From Halopiger goleimassiliensis (lineage in GTDB: Archaea; Halobacteriota; Halobacteria; Halobacteriales; Natrialbaceae), in contig NZ_HG315690.1 of NCBI RefSeq assembly GCF_000455345.1, positions 2,640,313-2,704,312 on the forward strand: a stretch of 64,000 nucleotides of DNA, given 5' to 3'. How positions within the stretch are numbered: the first letter of the stretch is position 1; each line of letters opens with the position of its first letter. This document shows positions 17,462 to 26,341 of the stretch, piece after piece. A program made the position numbers and the translations under genes. The notes under the pieces were generated by a model. The model ran no database searches and was not told the DNA's origin. It saw only the letters and a program-made list of their open reading frames with translations.

Positions 17462-17871
17462 GCAGTAACGTCCCGGACCGCGACGCGACGCCCTGTGCGT
17501 ACACCGACTACAGCGAGGGCGACGCCGTCGACGACCTCCCGGCGACCGGCGAGGACGCCAGCGGCGTCGAAGCCGACGTATGGGACGTCCTCTACGAGAT
17601 CGAAGACCCCGAGATGCCGATCAGCATCGTCGACCTCGGGCTGATCTACGGGGTCGCCGTCGCGGACGGCGTCGCGACCGTCGACATGACCCTGACCTAC
17701 TCGGGCTGTCCCGCCAGGGACATGCTCACCGACGAGGTCCGGGAGCGGGTCGCCGCCGTCGATGGCGTCGAGGAGGTCGACCTGCGCCTGGTCTGGAGTC
17801 CGGAGTGGACCGTCGAGCTGGTGACCGAACGAGGCAAGGAAGACCTGCGGGAGTTCGGGCTGAGCATATGA
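17458..17871 (+). CDS. paaD: PaaD, MIP18/DUF59 domain (iron-sulfur assembly) without its zinc ribbon
   Basis: 137 residues. The first ~40 are an acidic leader. The rest is a MIP18/SufT-type domain: 'YEIEDPEMPISIVDLGLIYG' then 'LTYSGCPARDMLTDEVRERV' with the conserved Cys. Bacterial PaaD carries a C-terminal zinc ribbon in the same chain. Here the frame stops after EDLREFGLSI and the ribbon is encoded separately in the overlapping gene at 17868. PaaD is needed to mature the FeS-dependent epoxidase system. Confidence 0.88.
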   Translation: MSSNVPDRDATPCAYTDYSEGDAVDDLPATGEDASGVEADVWDVLYEIEDPEMPISIVDLGLIYGVAVADGVATVDMTLTYSGCPARDMLTDEVRERVAAVDGVEEVDLRLVWSPEWTVELVTERGKEDLREFGLSI

Positions 17872-18038
17872 GACGGAGTCGCGATCCGAGCGTGACGACC
17901 GGCGGGGAAGACGTCGGCGCAGAGTGCCCGTACTGCGAGTCGACGAACACCGTCCGCGAACACCCGAAGGGACCGTCGCTCTGTCGGTCGATACACTACT
18001 GCAACGACTGCGAGCAACCCTTCGAGCGCTTCGAGTGA
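17868..18038 (+). CDS. stand-alone PaaD-type zinc ribbon
   Basis: A 56-residue protein with five cysteines: C20-x2-C23, then 'GPSLC39', then C45-x2-C48, ending EQPFERFE. This matches the C-terminal ribbon of bacterial PaaD (CPxC...STxC...CxxC-xEPF). The ATG overlaps the paaD stop by four bases, so translation is coupled. The two chains probably act together as a split PaaD. It is too short for many gene callers. Confidence 0.8.
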   Translation: MRRSRDPSVTTGGEDVGAECPYCESTNTVREHPKGPSLCRSIHYCNDCEQPFERFE

Positions 18039-18081
18039 ACGCGGGGATAGCCGACGGCTGCACCGCGGACGAAGAGTTTTG

Positions 18082-18100
18082 GTGCATGCTATCATTGCAC
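18082..18100. promoter_or_regulatory. dyad upstream of paaK copy 2
   Basis: GTGCA and TGCAC form an inverted repeat with a nine-base spacer just before the paaK ATG at 18107, after a TTTT run. Its position would let a regulator block paaK2 separately from paaABCD. Confidence 0.3.
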
Positions 18101-18106
18101 AGGAAT

Positions 18107-19390
18107 ATGGCAGCGTCCATCCAGCGGACCGCACGCGAGGAGCTGCGAGCACTCCAATCGGAGCGACTTCGGGAGACGGTCCGGCACGCCTACGAGAACG
18201 TCCCGTTCTACCGGGAGCGGCTCGAGGAGGCCGGCATCGGCCCCGACGACGTCGACGGGATCGACGATATTCAGAACCTGCCGTTTACGACCAAGGAGGA
18301 TTTCCGCGACGAGTATCCCGACGGCCTCTTCGCCGTCGACGACGACGAACTTCTCCGGATTCACGCCTCCTCGGGGACGACGGGGAAGCCCAAGATCGTC
18401 GCCTACACCGAGAGCGATCTCGAGCTGTGGGACGAGGTGATGGCCAGGTCGCTGGCGGCGGCGGGCATCGAGCCGGGCGAGACGTTCCAGAACGCTTACG
18501 GCTACGGCCTGTTCACGGGCGGGCTCGGGTTCCACGGCGGCGCGGAGGAACGCGGCCTCACCGTCGTCCCCACGGGCAGCGGTAACACCCAGCGGCAGGT
18601 CGAACTGGCGCGGGACCTCGAGAGCGACGCCATCGGCTGTACGCCCTCCTACGCGCTGTACTTCGCCGAGACCGCCGCGGGGATGGGCGTCGATCCCCGC
18701 GAGCTACCGCTCTCGACGGTGCTGTACGGCGCGGAACCGTGCACCGAGCCGATGCGCGAGGAGATCGAAAACCGTCTCGGGGCGACCGGCATCGAGAACT
18801 ACGGCCTCTCGGAGCTGATCGGGCCGGGCGTCGCCGTCGAGTGTCACGAGGCCCAGGACGGGATGCACGTCTGGGAGGATCACTTCTATCCGGAGGTAGT
18901 CGATCCCCGGACCGGCGAACCCCTCCCCGAGGGCGAGGAGGGCGAACTCGTCCTGACGTCGCTGTCGAAGGAGGCCCTGCCCGTGTTGCGGTACCGGACC
19001 GGCGACCTCACGACGCTCACCGCCGAGAAGTGCGACTGCGGCCGCACGATGGTCCGCATGGACAGCGTTACGGGCCGCGCGGACGACCTGCTCATCGTCC
19101 GTGGGGTCAACCTCTATCCCAGCCAGATCGAGGACGTCGTCCTCGAGTTCGACGAGATCGCCCCGCACTACCGGATCGACCTCTACCGCGAGAACGCCCT
19201 CGACCGCATGGAACTCACCGTCGAACTCGTCGAGGGGTTCGACGGCGATCGCGAGGCGCTCCGTGAGGCGATCGGGGAGCGGTTGCACAACGCGCTGTCG
19301 TTCACGCCGGACGAACTCGAGTTGGTCGAACACGGGGCGATCGAGCGCACGGAGGTGGGGAAAGTCAAGCGCGTCTACGATCACCGGTGA
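18107..19390 (+). CDS. paaK: phenylacetate-CoA ligase (copy 2)
   Basis: A 427-residue PaaK-type ligase with P-loop ASSGTTGKPK, YGLSE and C-terminal VGKVKRVYDHR. It aligns almost without gaps to the copy at 6414-7700. Its position directly after paaABCD and the zinc-ribbon gene makes it the likely phenylacetate-activating enzyme for the operon. The ATG at 18107 gives the same N-terminus as copy 1; an in-frame ATG at 18086 would add seven residues. A 68-bp gap with a dyad separates it from the ribbon gene. Confidence 0.92.
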   Translation: MAASIQRTAREELRALQSERLRETVRHAYENVPFYRERLEEAGIGPDDVDGIDDIQNLPFTTKEDFRDEYPDGLFAVDDDELLRIHASSGTTGKPKIVAYTESDLELWDEVMARSLAAAGIEPGETFQNAYGYGLFTGGLGFHGGAEERGLTVVPTGSGNTQRQVELARDLESDAIGCTPSYALYFAETAAGMGVDPRELPLSTVLYGAEPCTEPMREEIENRLGATGIENYGLSELIGPGVAVECHEAQDGMHVWEDHFYPEVVDPRTGEPLPEGEEGELVLTSLSKEALPVLRYRTGDLTTLTAEKCDCGRTMVRMDSVTGRADDLLIVRGVNLYPSQIEDVVLEFDEIAPHYRIDLYRENALDRMELTVELVEGFDGDREALREAIGERLHNALSFTPDELELVEHGAIERTEVGKVKRVYDHR

Positions 19391-19482
19391 GGTCGAGCCG
19401 CGAACCGATTGCGGGGAACGGGGCCGGAATCACATCGATACCCGGGAGCCGCGACGTGACGATCGTTCGGTCTCAGTGGTAC

Positions 19483-19489
19483 TTTTATT
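19483..19489 (+). promoter_or_regulatory. TATA-like box for second hotdog thioesterase
   Basis: TTTTATT in ACTTTTATTG, about 30 bases before the ATG at 19516; it supports that start and a leaderless transcript. Confidence 0.45.
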
Positions 19490-19515
19490 GTGATCCGCGA
19501 GAAATCGTGGCGTGC

Positions 19516-19902
19516 ATGGACATCGAAGCCTTCTTCGAGGGGATGCCCTTCGCGTCCCTGCTCGGAATCGAGGTCACCGAGTGCGCCGACGGGCACGCCG
19601 AGGGGCGGCTCGAGATGACCGAGGAACTGTCCTGGAACGAGGACGAGCTGATGGCCCACGGCGGCGTCACCTTCACGCTCGCGGACACCGTCGGCGGCGC
19701 GGCGCTGGTCTCGCTGGTCGACCAGCCCGTCCCGACGGTCGACATGCGGATCGACTACCTCGACGCGGGGACGGGCGACCTCTACGCGGAGGCGGACGTG
19801 GTCCGTTGCGGCGGGGACGTGGGCGTCGTCGACGTCGACGTCTACGCCGACGCAGACGACACGCTCATCGCCGACGCCCGGGGCGTCTACAAGACCGGCT
19901 AA
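19516..19902 (+). CDS. PaaI-type hotdog thioesterase (second)
   Basis: 128 residues. It has 'FASLLGIEVTECADGHAEGR' followed by 'NEDELMAHGGVTFTLADTVGG', the PaaI/acyl-CoA thioesterase pattern with the H-G-G active-site turn. It follows paaK2 and has its own TATA-like element. Together with the minus-strand copy at 14127 it brackets the phenylacetate operon. Confidence 0.85.
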   Translation: MDIEAFFEGMPFASLLGIEVTECADGHAEGRLEMTEELSWNEDELMAHGGVTFTLADTVGGAALVSLVDQPVPTVDMRIDYLDAGTGDLYAEADVVRCGGDVGVVDVDVYADADDTLIADARGVYKTG

Positions 19903-19956
19903 CCCAACTGCCACCCGACGGCGAAATCCGGGGGTGCCCTCGAGCGCGACCGGCGA

Positions 19957-22566
19957 TCAGTCGTCGTCGGCGGGCGACTCGCCCGAACCCCCCGATCGAT
20001 CGGAGCTGTCGTGCCCCGACGCGCCGTCGGGTCGGAGCACCGTCCGCTCGACCGTCGCGGCGGCGACCTCGCCGTCCTCGAATCGCAGGTCTTTGTACTC
20101 GAAGTCGCGGAACAGCGCGAGCTGATCGTCGTAGTGGCGATCGGGTTCCCCGTCGGGCGCGAGGTAGCCGGAGTTGCCGGGCGGCAACACGTTCTCGGCG
20201 CGTGCGACGCCGCCCTCGTCGCCGATCCGGACGAAGTGGTTCTCCGTGCCGCGGTTAACGAACGGCATCTCGCCGGCGTCGCCGACGCCGACGGGCATCC
20301 CGAACAGCACGACGTTGCCGAGGTCGTCGGTCTCGACGTCGGCGCGCCAGGCGGCGACGTCCGGGCCGTACTCGTCCTCGAGGGCGGCAACGGCCTCGCG
20401 GAACGCGGCGCGGAAGACGGCGTCGCGGTCCCCGTCGAAGTACTCGACGGCGGTGTCCAGCGCCGTCTCCTCGGGGTAGAGCGCGCGCATGAGCGTGGGA
20501 CGGCCGTACCGGAAGTTCAGGAACGTCAGCGCCGTCTCGAACTCCTCGCCGAACGTCGGCGCGAACGTCCGCTCCAGCAGCCGCGGGAAGAACGCGTCGA
20601 AGACCGTGTACCCGACCGGGTATCGGCCCGCGTAGCCCGGGCCGTCCGCCTGGCGGTAATCGTCCCACCGCTCGAGCGCTGCTTTCGCCTCGGCTTCGGT
20701 CGCCGAGAGGTCGGCGTCCTCGAGCGCCTCGAGCAGGAACCGCTTGTATCGGATCGCTCGTAGGTCGACGAACGAGGTGTCGTAAACCAGCTCCTTCAGG
20801 TTCTCGTAGCTCACCGTCCCGCTCGTCTCGAGTTCGCGCTCGACCCGGTTGATCAGCCGCTGGACGCGGTGGTCGACGCCCCACGAGTAGCTCCGATCGC
20901 CGTTGTCCCAGTCGGGCGCGGGCTTGTTGTTCCACTGCGCAGAGTAGCCGGCGGGCGGATCGATGCTGTATGGGACCTCGCCGTCGGCCGCTCGCAGGAA
21001 GTCGTCGTCGGTCAGTTCGTGCTCGGTCCCGTCGGCCGGCAGCCGGGTGTCCCAGGGGACCGCCTCGGCGTCGGGATACCGACCGACGTGGAAGTAGCCG
21101 ATGCCGCCCGCGCCGGCCCACACGAAGTTGAGCGAGTAGTCGCACTGTCGGGCCGCCTCGCCGTACGATTCGACGTCGTCGGCGAACTGCGCGTCGTAGA
21201 ACGCCCGGAACGAGCGCATGTCTCGCCCGTCGTAGGCCCGCGTCTGGGCGATCGCCTCGCCGTTCTCGGGATCGTAGTCGGTGACGACGCCGTGGCGCGT
21301 CCGGCGGACGGTCTGGGTGACGTTCTGACCGTCGGCCACCTCGATGACCTGCTCGTCGGTCTCGATCGGATACCACTGGTCACGGAACTCGTACTCGTCC
21401 GGGCCGTCTTCGGTCGTGCGAATCGACTCGACGAACGTCTGGATGCTCTTGTCGACCCCCGCCGTCGAGGTGAATGCGCCGTCCCCGTTGTGCCCGAACA
21501 TGACCGCCGGGTAGCCCGCGACGGTGATCCCGGCGATATCGAAGTCCGGGCCGTGGAGACCGACCTCGTACATCACCGAGGGCGTGGAGAACTCCATCTG
21601 CGGCCCGCCCATCAGCAGGTGGTCGCCGCTCTCCGTGATATCGCCGTGGACGGCCAGGGCCTTCGAGCCGACCGTCGTCGGGATACCCAGATCGCGAGCG
21701 CCCGTCACGAGCGTCTCGAGGCGCTCCTGCTGTCGCTCGAACGCGGCCCCGGGATCGCTCGAGAGCCGAGACTCGCCGCCGGTGATGCGGTTGCTGGTGC
21801 CCCCGCGTTCGCCGTTCGAGAGTCGGTCCTCGTAGATGCCGGCCTCGGCGGTCGGCGGCCGGAAGCCGGGATTGGGGACGTCGCCCGAGGTCGGCGCGTC
21901 CGGATCGTCGCCCCACTGCAGGTCCTCGAACAGGTCCCAGGCGGTCTCCTCGTCGTAGCGCTCCTCGAGCCCGGCCAGGACGGCCGCGTTCAGCGACTCG
22001 AGGTTCACGCCCGAGAAGAAGGCCATCGTCGCGACGAAGACGCCGGCGACGTCGACGGCGTCCCAGGGGTCGGGTTCGAAGCCGTGTTCGACGAACCCCC
22101 GGTGAAAGCCCGCGCGGTCGCTCTCGCCGGAGCGTACCGCCTCGATGTGGCGGTTGATCCCGTCGGCGTAGGCCCGCAGCACCGTCCGGTGTTCGGCGTC
22201 CAGTTGCGTCGCTATCTGATCCTCGAGAGGCACGCCACTGTCGTGGGTGAGTCGCGCCTCGCGGTCGAAGTCGACCCACTCCGCGCCCAGCACCGCGGCG
22301 ACGGTGCCGTGGTAGTAGCGGCGGTACAGCTCGAGCTGGTAGAGCCGGTCCCGGGCCGTCGCGTACCCGTAGCCGTAGAAGACGGGTGCCGGACCGTCCG
22401 CACCGCGGGCGTAGACGTGGGGAACGCCGTACTCGTCGCGTCTGATCCGCACGGCCGTCTCGCGACCGTCGTCGCCGTACGCGAGCGTCGTCGTGCTGAC
22501 GAAACTCCCCGCGGTAGCCGCCGCGCCGCCCCGCAAGAGGGCGCGCCTACTGATAGGTGCTACCAT
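19957..22566 (-). CDS. penicillin acylase-family N-terminal nucleophile amidase
   Basis: 869 residues. The N-terminus has a Tat motif (SRRALLRGGAAATAGSF), so export is expected. The family opening 'RDEYGVPHVYARG' and 'YGYGYATARDRLYQLELYRR' is clear. The self-processing site is probably TTVGS-KALAVHG near residue 300, making that Ser the N-terminal nucleophile. 'PSVMYEVGLHGPDFDIAG' and 'GHNGDGAFTSTAG' follow as in acylases. These enzymes cleave amide bonds of acylated beta-lactams or N-acyl homoserine lactones; the natural substrate here is unknown. The C-terminal tail is Ser/Gly/Asp-rich and hairpin-prone. Confidence 0.88.
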   Translation of the reverse strand: MVAPISRRALLRGGAAATAGSFVSTTTLAYGDDGRETAVRIRRDEYGVPHVYARGADGPAPVFYGYGYATARDRLYQLELYRRYYHGTVAAVLGAEWVDFDREARLTHDSGVPLEDQIATQLDAEHRTVLRAYADGINRHIEAVRSGESDRAGFHRGFVEHGFEPDPWDAVDVAGVFVATMAFFSGVNLESLNAAVLAGLEERYDEETAWDLFEDLQWGDDPDAPTSGDVPNPGFRPPTAEAGIYEDRLSNGERGGTSNRITGGESRLSSDPGAAFERQQERLETLVTGARDLGIPTTVGSKALAVHGDITESGDHLLMGGPQMEFSTPSVMYEVGLHGPDFDIAGITVAGYPAVMFGHNGDGAFTSTAGVDKSIQTFVESIRTTEDGPDEYEFRDQWYPIETDEQVIEVADGQNVTQTVRRTRHGVVTDYDPENGEAIAQTRAYDGRDMRSFRAFYDAQFADDVESYGEAARQCDYSLNFVWAGAGGIGYFHVGRYPDAEAVPWDTRLPADGTEHELTDDDFLRAADGEVPYSIDPPAGYSAQWNNKPAPDWDNGDRSYSWGVDHRVQRLINRVERELETSGTVSYENLKELVYDTSFVDLRAIRYKRFLLEALEDADLSATEAEAKAALERWDDYRQADGPGYAGRYPVGYTVFDAFFPRLLERTFAPTFGEEFETALTFLNFRYGRPTLMRALYPEETALDTAVEYFDGDRDAVFRAAFREAVAALEDEYGPDVAAWRADVETDDLGNVVLFGMPVGVGDAGEMPFVNRGTENHFVRIGDEGGVARAENVLPPGNSGYLAPDGEPDRHYDDQLALFRDFEYKDLRFEDGEVAAATVERTVLRPDGASGHDSSDRSGGSGESPADDD

Positions 22567-22646
22567 ACCCCGTGCATCACGTTCCCGGTGAAAGGGCTAC
22601 CGGTGGCGGAAGCCGTTACCGGCGGCCGTCCGGCGGCAGCGGTAGG

Positions 22647-23654
22647 CTACCGAACCCGGGGCGCTACCTCGTCGCCGAGGCGATGCACACAGTCGACCAT
22701 CGCTTCGGTGCCGACGCCAGGGTGGTAGGTCCGGAGAATGAAGTGAACGTCGTCGCCCAGCGCCTGGCGGTACGTCTCGAGTTCGTCGACGACCTGGTCG
22801 GGCGTGCCGAAGATCGCCTGCTCCTTCAGTTCGCGCTTGCGCTCGTCGTCGAGTTCGGCGACGGACTCGCCGGAGAAGATCTCCTCGTACCGTCGCTGGA
22901 CGTAGAAGTAGCCGTCGCGCATCGTCTCCCAGGCGTCCGCCCGGGAGTCGCCGACCCAGCCGTGCTGGAGGACGTAGAGCTCGAACTCGCCGTCGATGCC
23001 CTCCTCGGCTCGAACGTGGCGGATATCCTCGACGCGTTTGCGGACCCCCTCGACCGAGAGCGCGGAGGGCGCACACCAGGCGTCGGCGGTCCGGGCGGCC
23101 CGCCGAACCGCCGGCTTGGCCGCGCCGCCGAGCATGATCGGGACGTCGCCACCCGGCGGCTTGGGCGTGATCGAGACGTCCGCCGGCACGTCGCGGAAGT
23201 CCGACTCGTACTCGAGAGGACCCTTGCTCCAGGCGTTCCGGAGGAACGCCACGAGGTCCGCGAGCCGGTCGGCCCGCTCCTCGCGCGGGACGCCGAAGGC
23301 GTCGAACTCCCGCGGGTTCGAACCGATCGCCAGCCCGAGCGTGAGCCGGTCGTCCGCGAGCAGGTCGACGGTGGCAGCGTCCTCCGCCAGACGGATCGGG
23401 TCGTACAGCGGCCCGAGCGCGACGCAGCTGCCGATCTCGAGGGCGTCGGTCTCGGCGGCCATCGCGCCGAGGGTCGGCATCGTGGCGGAGAGGTAGCCGT
23501 CGTCGGCGAAGTGGTGTTCGGAGACCCACGCGCTGTCGAGGCCGGCGGCCTCGATCTCGCGGGTCAGCGTCAGGAGGTCGTCGTACACCTCGCTGGGCTC
23601 GCGGTCGTCGTCGGGGCGTTGCTGCGCCGTGAACAGTCCGGTTCCGAGTTTCAT
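22647..23654 (-). CDS. LLM-class (luciferase-like) flavin or F420-dependent oxidoreductase
   Basis: 335 residues, a luciferase-like TIM barrel: MKLGTGLFTAQQRP, 'GLDSAWVSEHHFADDGYLSA', 'ALEIGSCVALGPLYDPIRLAEDAATVDLL' and 'RLTLGLAIGSNPREFDAFG'. Haloarchaea make F420, so either F420 or FMN could be the cofactor. It starts three bases after the M24 peptidase stop, so the two are one operon; the acylase follows 80 bp later. Substrate unknown. Confidence 0.88.
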   Translation of the reverse strand: MKLGTGLFTAQQRPDDDREPSEVYDDLLTLTREIEAAGLDSAWVSEHHFADDGYLSATMPTLGAMAAETDALEIGSCVALGPLYDPIRLAEDAATVDLLADDRLTLGLAIGSNPREFDAFGVPREERADRLADLVAFLRNAWSKGPLEYESDFRDVPADVSITPKPPGGDVPIMLGGAAKPAVRRAARTADAWCAPSALSVEGVRKRVEDIRHVRAEEGIDGEFELYVLQHGWVGDSRADAWETMRDGYFYVQRRYEEIFSGESVAELDDERKRELKEQAIFGTPDQVVDELETYRQALGDDVHFILRTYHPGVGTEAMVDCVHRLGDEVAPRVR

Positions 23655-23657
23655 GGG

Positions 23658-24932
23658 TCAGTAGTCGATGACGGTGATCTCCTCGACGGGCCACTGGCTC
23701 AGGATCTCGACGCCGTTCTCGCGGACGACGACCATCTCCTCGACGCGGACGCCCTGGCGACCGGCCGGCTCCTGGGTCTCGACGGCCATCGTCATCCCCT
23801 CCTCGATCTCGATGGGGTGGTCCGGCGAGAGGCCGCGCCAGATCAGCGGCACCTCGTACAGCTGGAGGCCGAGCCCGTGCGCCCAGTGGTTCGTGGTCAG
23901 CTGCCAGTGCTCGTCGGCCCCGTAGTAGTCGGCGTGTTCGCCCGCCATGTCCGGGAACCCCTCGGCGATCTCGTCGGTCGTCGCGCCGGGTTCGATCCGC
24001 TCCAGGACGTCGTAGAGGGTGTCCCGCGCGGTCTCGTACGCATCCCGTTGTTCCCGCGTCGGTTCGCCCAGCGAGAAGGTGCGGTAGTAACACGACCGGT
24101 AGCCGAGGTAGCCGACGTTGTAGAAGTCGGCGTAGACGAGGTCGCCGGGTCGGAGCGCGCGATCGGTCGTGTTCGCCTGGTGCTTGGGCCAGGTGTTCGG
24201 GCCGGACGTGAGGTAGCCGCCGCCGACGAACGCGCCGTGTCGCCACAGTTCCCGCACCGCTTCGCCCCACACCTCGTTCTCGCGGGCTCCCGGCTCGGCG
24301 GCGTTCGTGATCCGCTGGAAGCCCGCTTCACAGATCGCCGCGACCATCCGCAGACACTCGATCTCGTCCTCGGTCTTGGTCGTGCGCGCCTCGAGCATCG
24401 CCTCCCGGGCGGTCCCGGTCTCGACTGCGAGCCCCTGGGCTTCGAGCGCCTCGACGAGGCCGGCGTTCCCGACGTCGATGCCGAGTTTCTCGTCGGCGAC
24501 GCCGTACTCTTCGGCGGCCTCGGCGACGGTCTCGGCCATCGTCGAGAGCAAAAACCGCCGCGCCGAAGCGCTCCCCGACGCGCGCGGGACGTTCCCGAGT
24601 CCGGGGCAGGCGTACCGGACGTCCTCGAGCCAGGGGCAGTTCGCCCGCTGGTTGCTCGCGTGGTCGGCCGTGTCCCAGTGGACGACGTCGCCGTCCTCGG
24701 TCAGCAGCGTGTAGTGGTCCGCGCCGCTGCCGCCGGTCATCGCGAGCCCGGTCACGTAGCGGATGTTCGGATCCGAGAGCAGCAACATCGCGCCCAGATC
24801 GGTCTCCCGCAGCCGCTCGAGGGCCTTCTGCTTGCGTTCCTCGCGGAGGCGCTGGGTATCGATCCGTTGCTCCCAGTCGACGGCCTGGGTCCCGAGCGTG
24901 CCTTCCATGTACTCCCGTTCGTAGAACGGCAT
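23658..24932 (-). CDS. M24-family metallopeptidase (Xaa-Pro dipeptidase-like)
   Basis: 424 residues. An N-terminal creatinase-like domain (MLLLSDPNIRYVTGLAMTGG) precedes a pita-bread catalytic domain with metal ligands in 'PGDLVYADFYNVGYLGYRSC', 'NHWAHGLGLQLYEVP' and 'EEGMTMAVETQEPAGRQGVRVEE'. The first ligand pair is atypical (D-F-Y-N-V-G), so it may be a lyase or hydrolase rather than a dipeptidase. The ATG at 24932 fits better than the upstream GTG. Confidence 0.85.
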   Translation of the reverse strand: MPFYEREYMEGTLGTQAVDWEQRIDTQRLREERKQKALERLRETDLGAMLLLSDPNIRYVTGLAMTGGSGADHYTLLTEDGDVVHWDTADHASNQRANCPWLEDVRYACPGLGNVPRASGSASARRFLLSTMAETVAEAAEEYGVADEKLGIDVGNAGLVEALEAQGLAVETGTAREAMLEARTTKTEDEIECLRMVAAICEAGFQRITNAAEPGARENEVWGEAVRELWRHGAFVGGGYLTSGPNTWPKHQANTTDRALRPGDLVYADFYNVGYLGYRSCYYRTFSLGEPTREQRDAYETARDTLYDVLERIEPGATTDEIAEGFPDMAGEHADYYGADEHWQLTTNHWAHGLGLQLYEVPLIWRGLSPDHPIEIEEGMTMAVETQEPAGRQGVRVEEMVVVRENGVEILSQWPVEEITVIDY

Positions 24933-25034
24933 GGGTCGACGTATCACGGGAGCGTACTAAATCGTACTGCTCCCGGTGACCGTCCGTGTCGGACGAGCGA
25001 CACCGATAAGGCGATCGGAGATGTGTGTTATCGC

Positions 25035-25238
25035 ATGCCAATCCCCGGATACGATCCCGACGACATCGACGACAAGCTCGAAGGGTCGCTCACCGACGAC
25101 CAGCTCGAGTCGCACCTCTCCGACGCGGAACTCGAGGCCTACCGCGACGGCGACGAGAGCCTGATCGACCTCCTCGAGGAGGACGAGGTCCGGCGGATCG
25201 TCGACGACGAGGACCCGCCGCTCGACGCGTCCGACTGA
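25035..25238 (+). CDS. small acidic hypothetical protein
   Basis: A 67-residue protein, about one third Asp/Glu, starting MPIPGYDPDDIDDKLEGSLT and ending DDEDPPLDASD. Composition and codon use are typical of haloarchaeal genes, and it has a clear ATG with flanking divergent genes. Predicted helical in the middle (LSDAELEAYRDG). Function not recognised. Confidence 0.65.
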   Translation: MPIPGYDPDDIDDKLEGSLTDDQLESHLSDAELEAYRDGDESLIDLLEEDEVRRIVDDEDPPLDASD

Positions 25239-25308
25239 GTCGCGTCCGCGGCCGCTCACCCGGCGAGAGCGGCGTCGAAACCGGCACCTAACGCGTCGAA
25301 CGGACCGA

Positions 25309-26277
25309 TTAGACCGGCTCGAGACCGGCCTCCTCGCGCAGCACGTTGACGTACTTGCGGAAGCCGCGCTCGAGGTCGTACCGGACCTCGTAACCCAGAT
25401 CCTCCTGTGCCTTCGTCATGTCCAGGTTCTGGGTCCAGGGGAGTTCTCCGTCGTCGGAGACGTCGACGTCGGCGTCGGGCACGATCGACTCGACGGTCTC
25501 GGCCGCCTCCCGGACCGTCGCGAGCACGCCGCGGACGTTGTAGACGCGCTGGGTGAGGTCCGCTTCGGGCGTGAACGCCGCCTTCCGAAACGCCTGGGCG
25601 ATGTCCTCGACGTGCTGCCAGTCGACGTACTGGTCACCGTAGTCGACGCTGTAGGACTCGCCGAGCGCCGGCTTCTCGACGATGTTCGCGAGGAATGCGG
25701 AACCCCCGGTCTCCCGGTAGGGGCCGTAGGCGACCGTCGGGCGAAGCGCCACGTGGTCGAGCCCGTAGTCCTCGTAGTAGACCCGCGCCTGGTGCTCGTT
25801 GTACTCCTTGGTCGCGCCGTAGAGGGTGTCGGGATAGACGAGTTCGCCCTCGTCGACCCACTCGGCGTCGTAGTTCTCCGGCGGCGCGTAGACGGCCGCC
25901 GAGGACGCCCAGGCGACGCGCTCGACCTGATCGTCGAGCGTGCGGGCCGCCTCGAAGACGTTGTTCGTCCCCATGACGTTCACGTCGGCCGCCGCACGCG
26001 GGTTCTCGCGTGCGGTCGTCGTCAACAAGGCAGCCAGGTGGACGACGTGGGTCGCGCCCGTCTCCTTGATCGCCCGGATCACGTCGGTCGGCTCGGAGAC
26101 GTCGCCGCGTCTGACCGTCACGTCGTCGGCGACGCCGAGGTTCTCGAGGATCTCCGTGTCCGTCGAGAGGTCGTAGGCGACCACGTCGTGGCCGTGTTCG
26201 AGCAGGTCCTGTACCACGTAGGAACCGATGAACCCGGTTCCGCCCGTCACCAGTACCGTTGCGTCGGTGTCGTTCAT
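25309..26277 (-). CDS. NAD-dependent epimerase/dehydratase (extended SDR)
   Basis: 322 residues. Rossmann motif VTGGTGFIGSYV near residue 10, then 'VVHLAALLTTTARENPRAAADVNVMGT' and a catalytic Y-x-x-x-K in 'LYGATKEYNEHQ'. It belongs to the UDP-glucose epimerase/threonine dehydrogenase-like group. It lies 64 bp after the ThDP enzyme on the same strand, so a joint role in a catabolic pathway is possible. Substrate unknown. Confidence 0.85.
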   Translation of the reverse strand: MNDTDATVLVTGGTGFIGSYVVQDLLEHGHDVVAYDLSTDTEILENLGVADDVTVRRGDVSEPTDVIRAIKETGATHVVHLAALLTTTARENPRAAADVNVMGTNNVFEAARTLDDQVERVAWASSAAVYAPPENYDAEWVDEGELVYPDTLYGATKEYNEHQARVYYEDYGLDHVALRPTVAYGPYRETGGSAFLANIVEKPALGESYSVDYGDQYVDWQHVEDIAQAFRKAAFTPEADLTQRVYNVRGVLATVREAAETVESIVPDADVDVSDDGELPWTQNLDMTKAQEDLGYEVRYDLERGFRKYVNVLREEAGLEPV

Positions 26278-26341
26278 GCGTTATGGTTTCTCGATCGCGT
26301 ACGTATATCTTGGTGGTCGTTCGCACGATTCGTGTCCGTCG

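Noticed and set aside
19980..20070. Hairpin-rich C-terminal tail of the acylase as another in-frame palindromic insert
   Set aside because: Several short stems exist but the order, spacing and conserved SExxxAS pattern of the other copies are missing.
20869..25238. Long plus-strand open frames opposite the acylase, LLM and M24 genes
   Set aside because: The opposite strand encodes clear enzyme families with catalytic motifs; only the last part (25035-25238) is free of them and is kept as a separate small gene.
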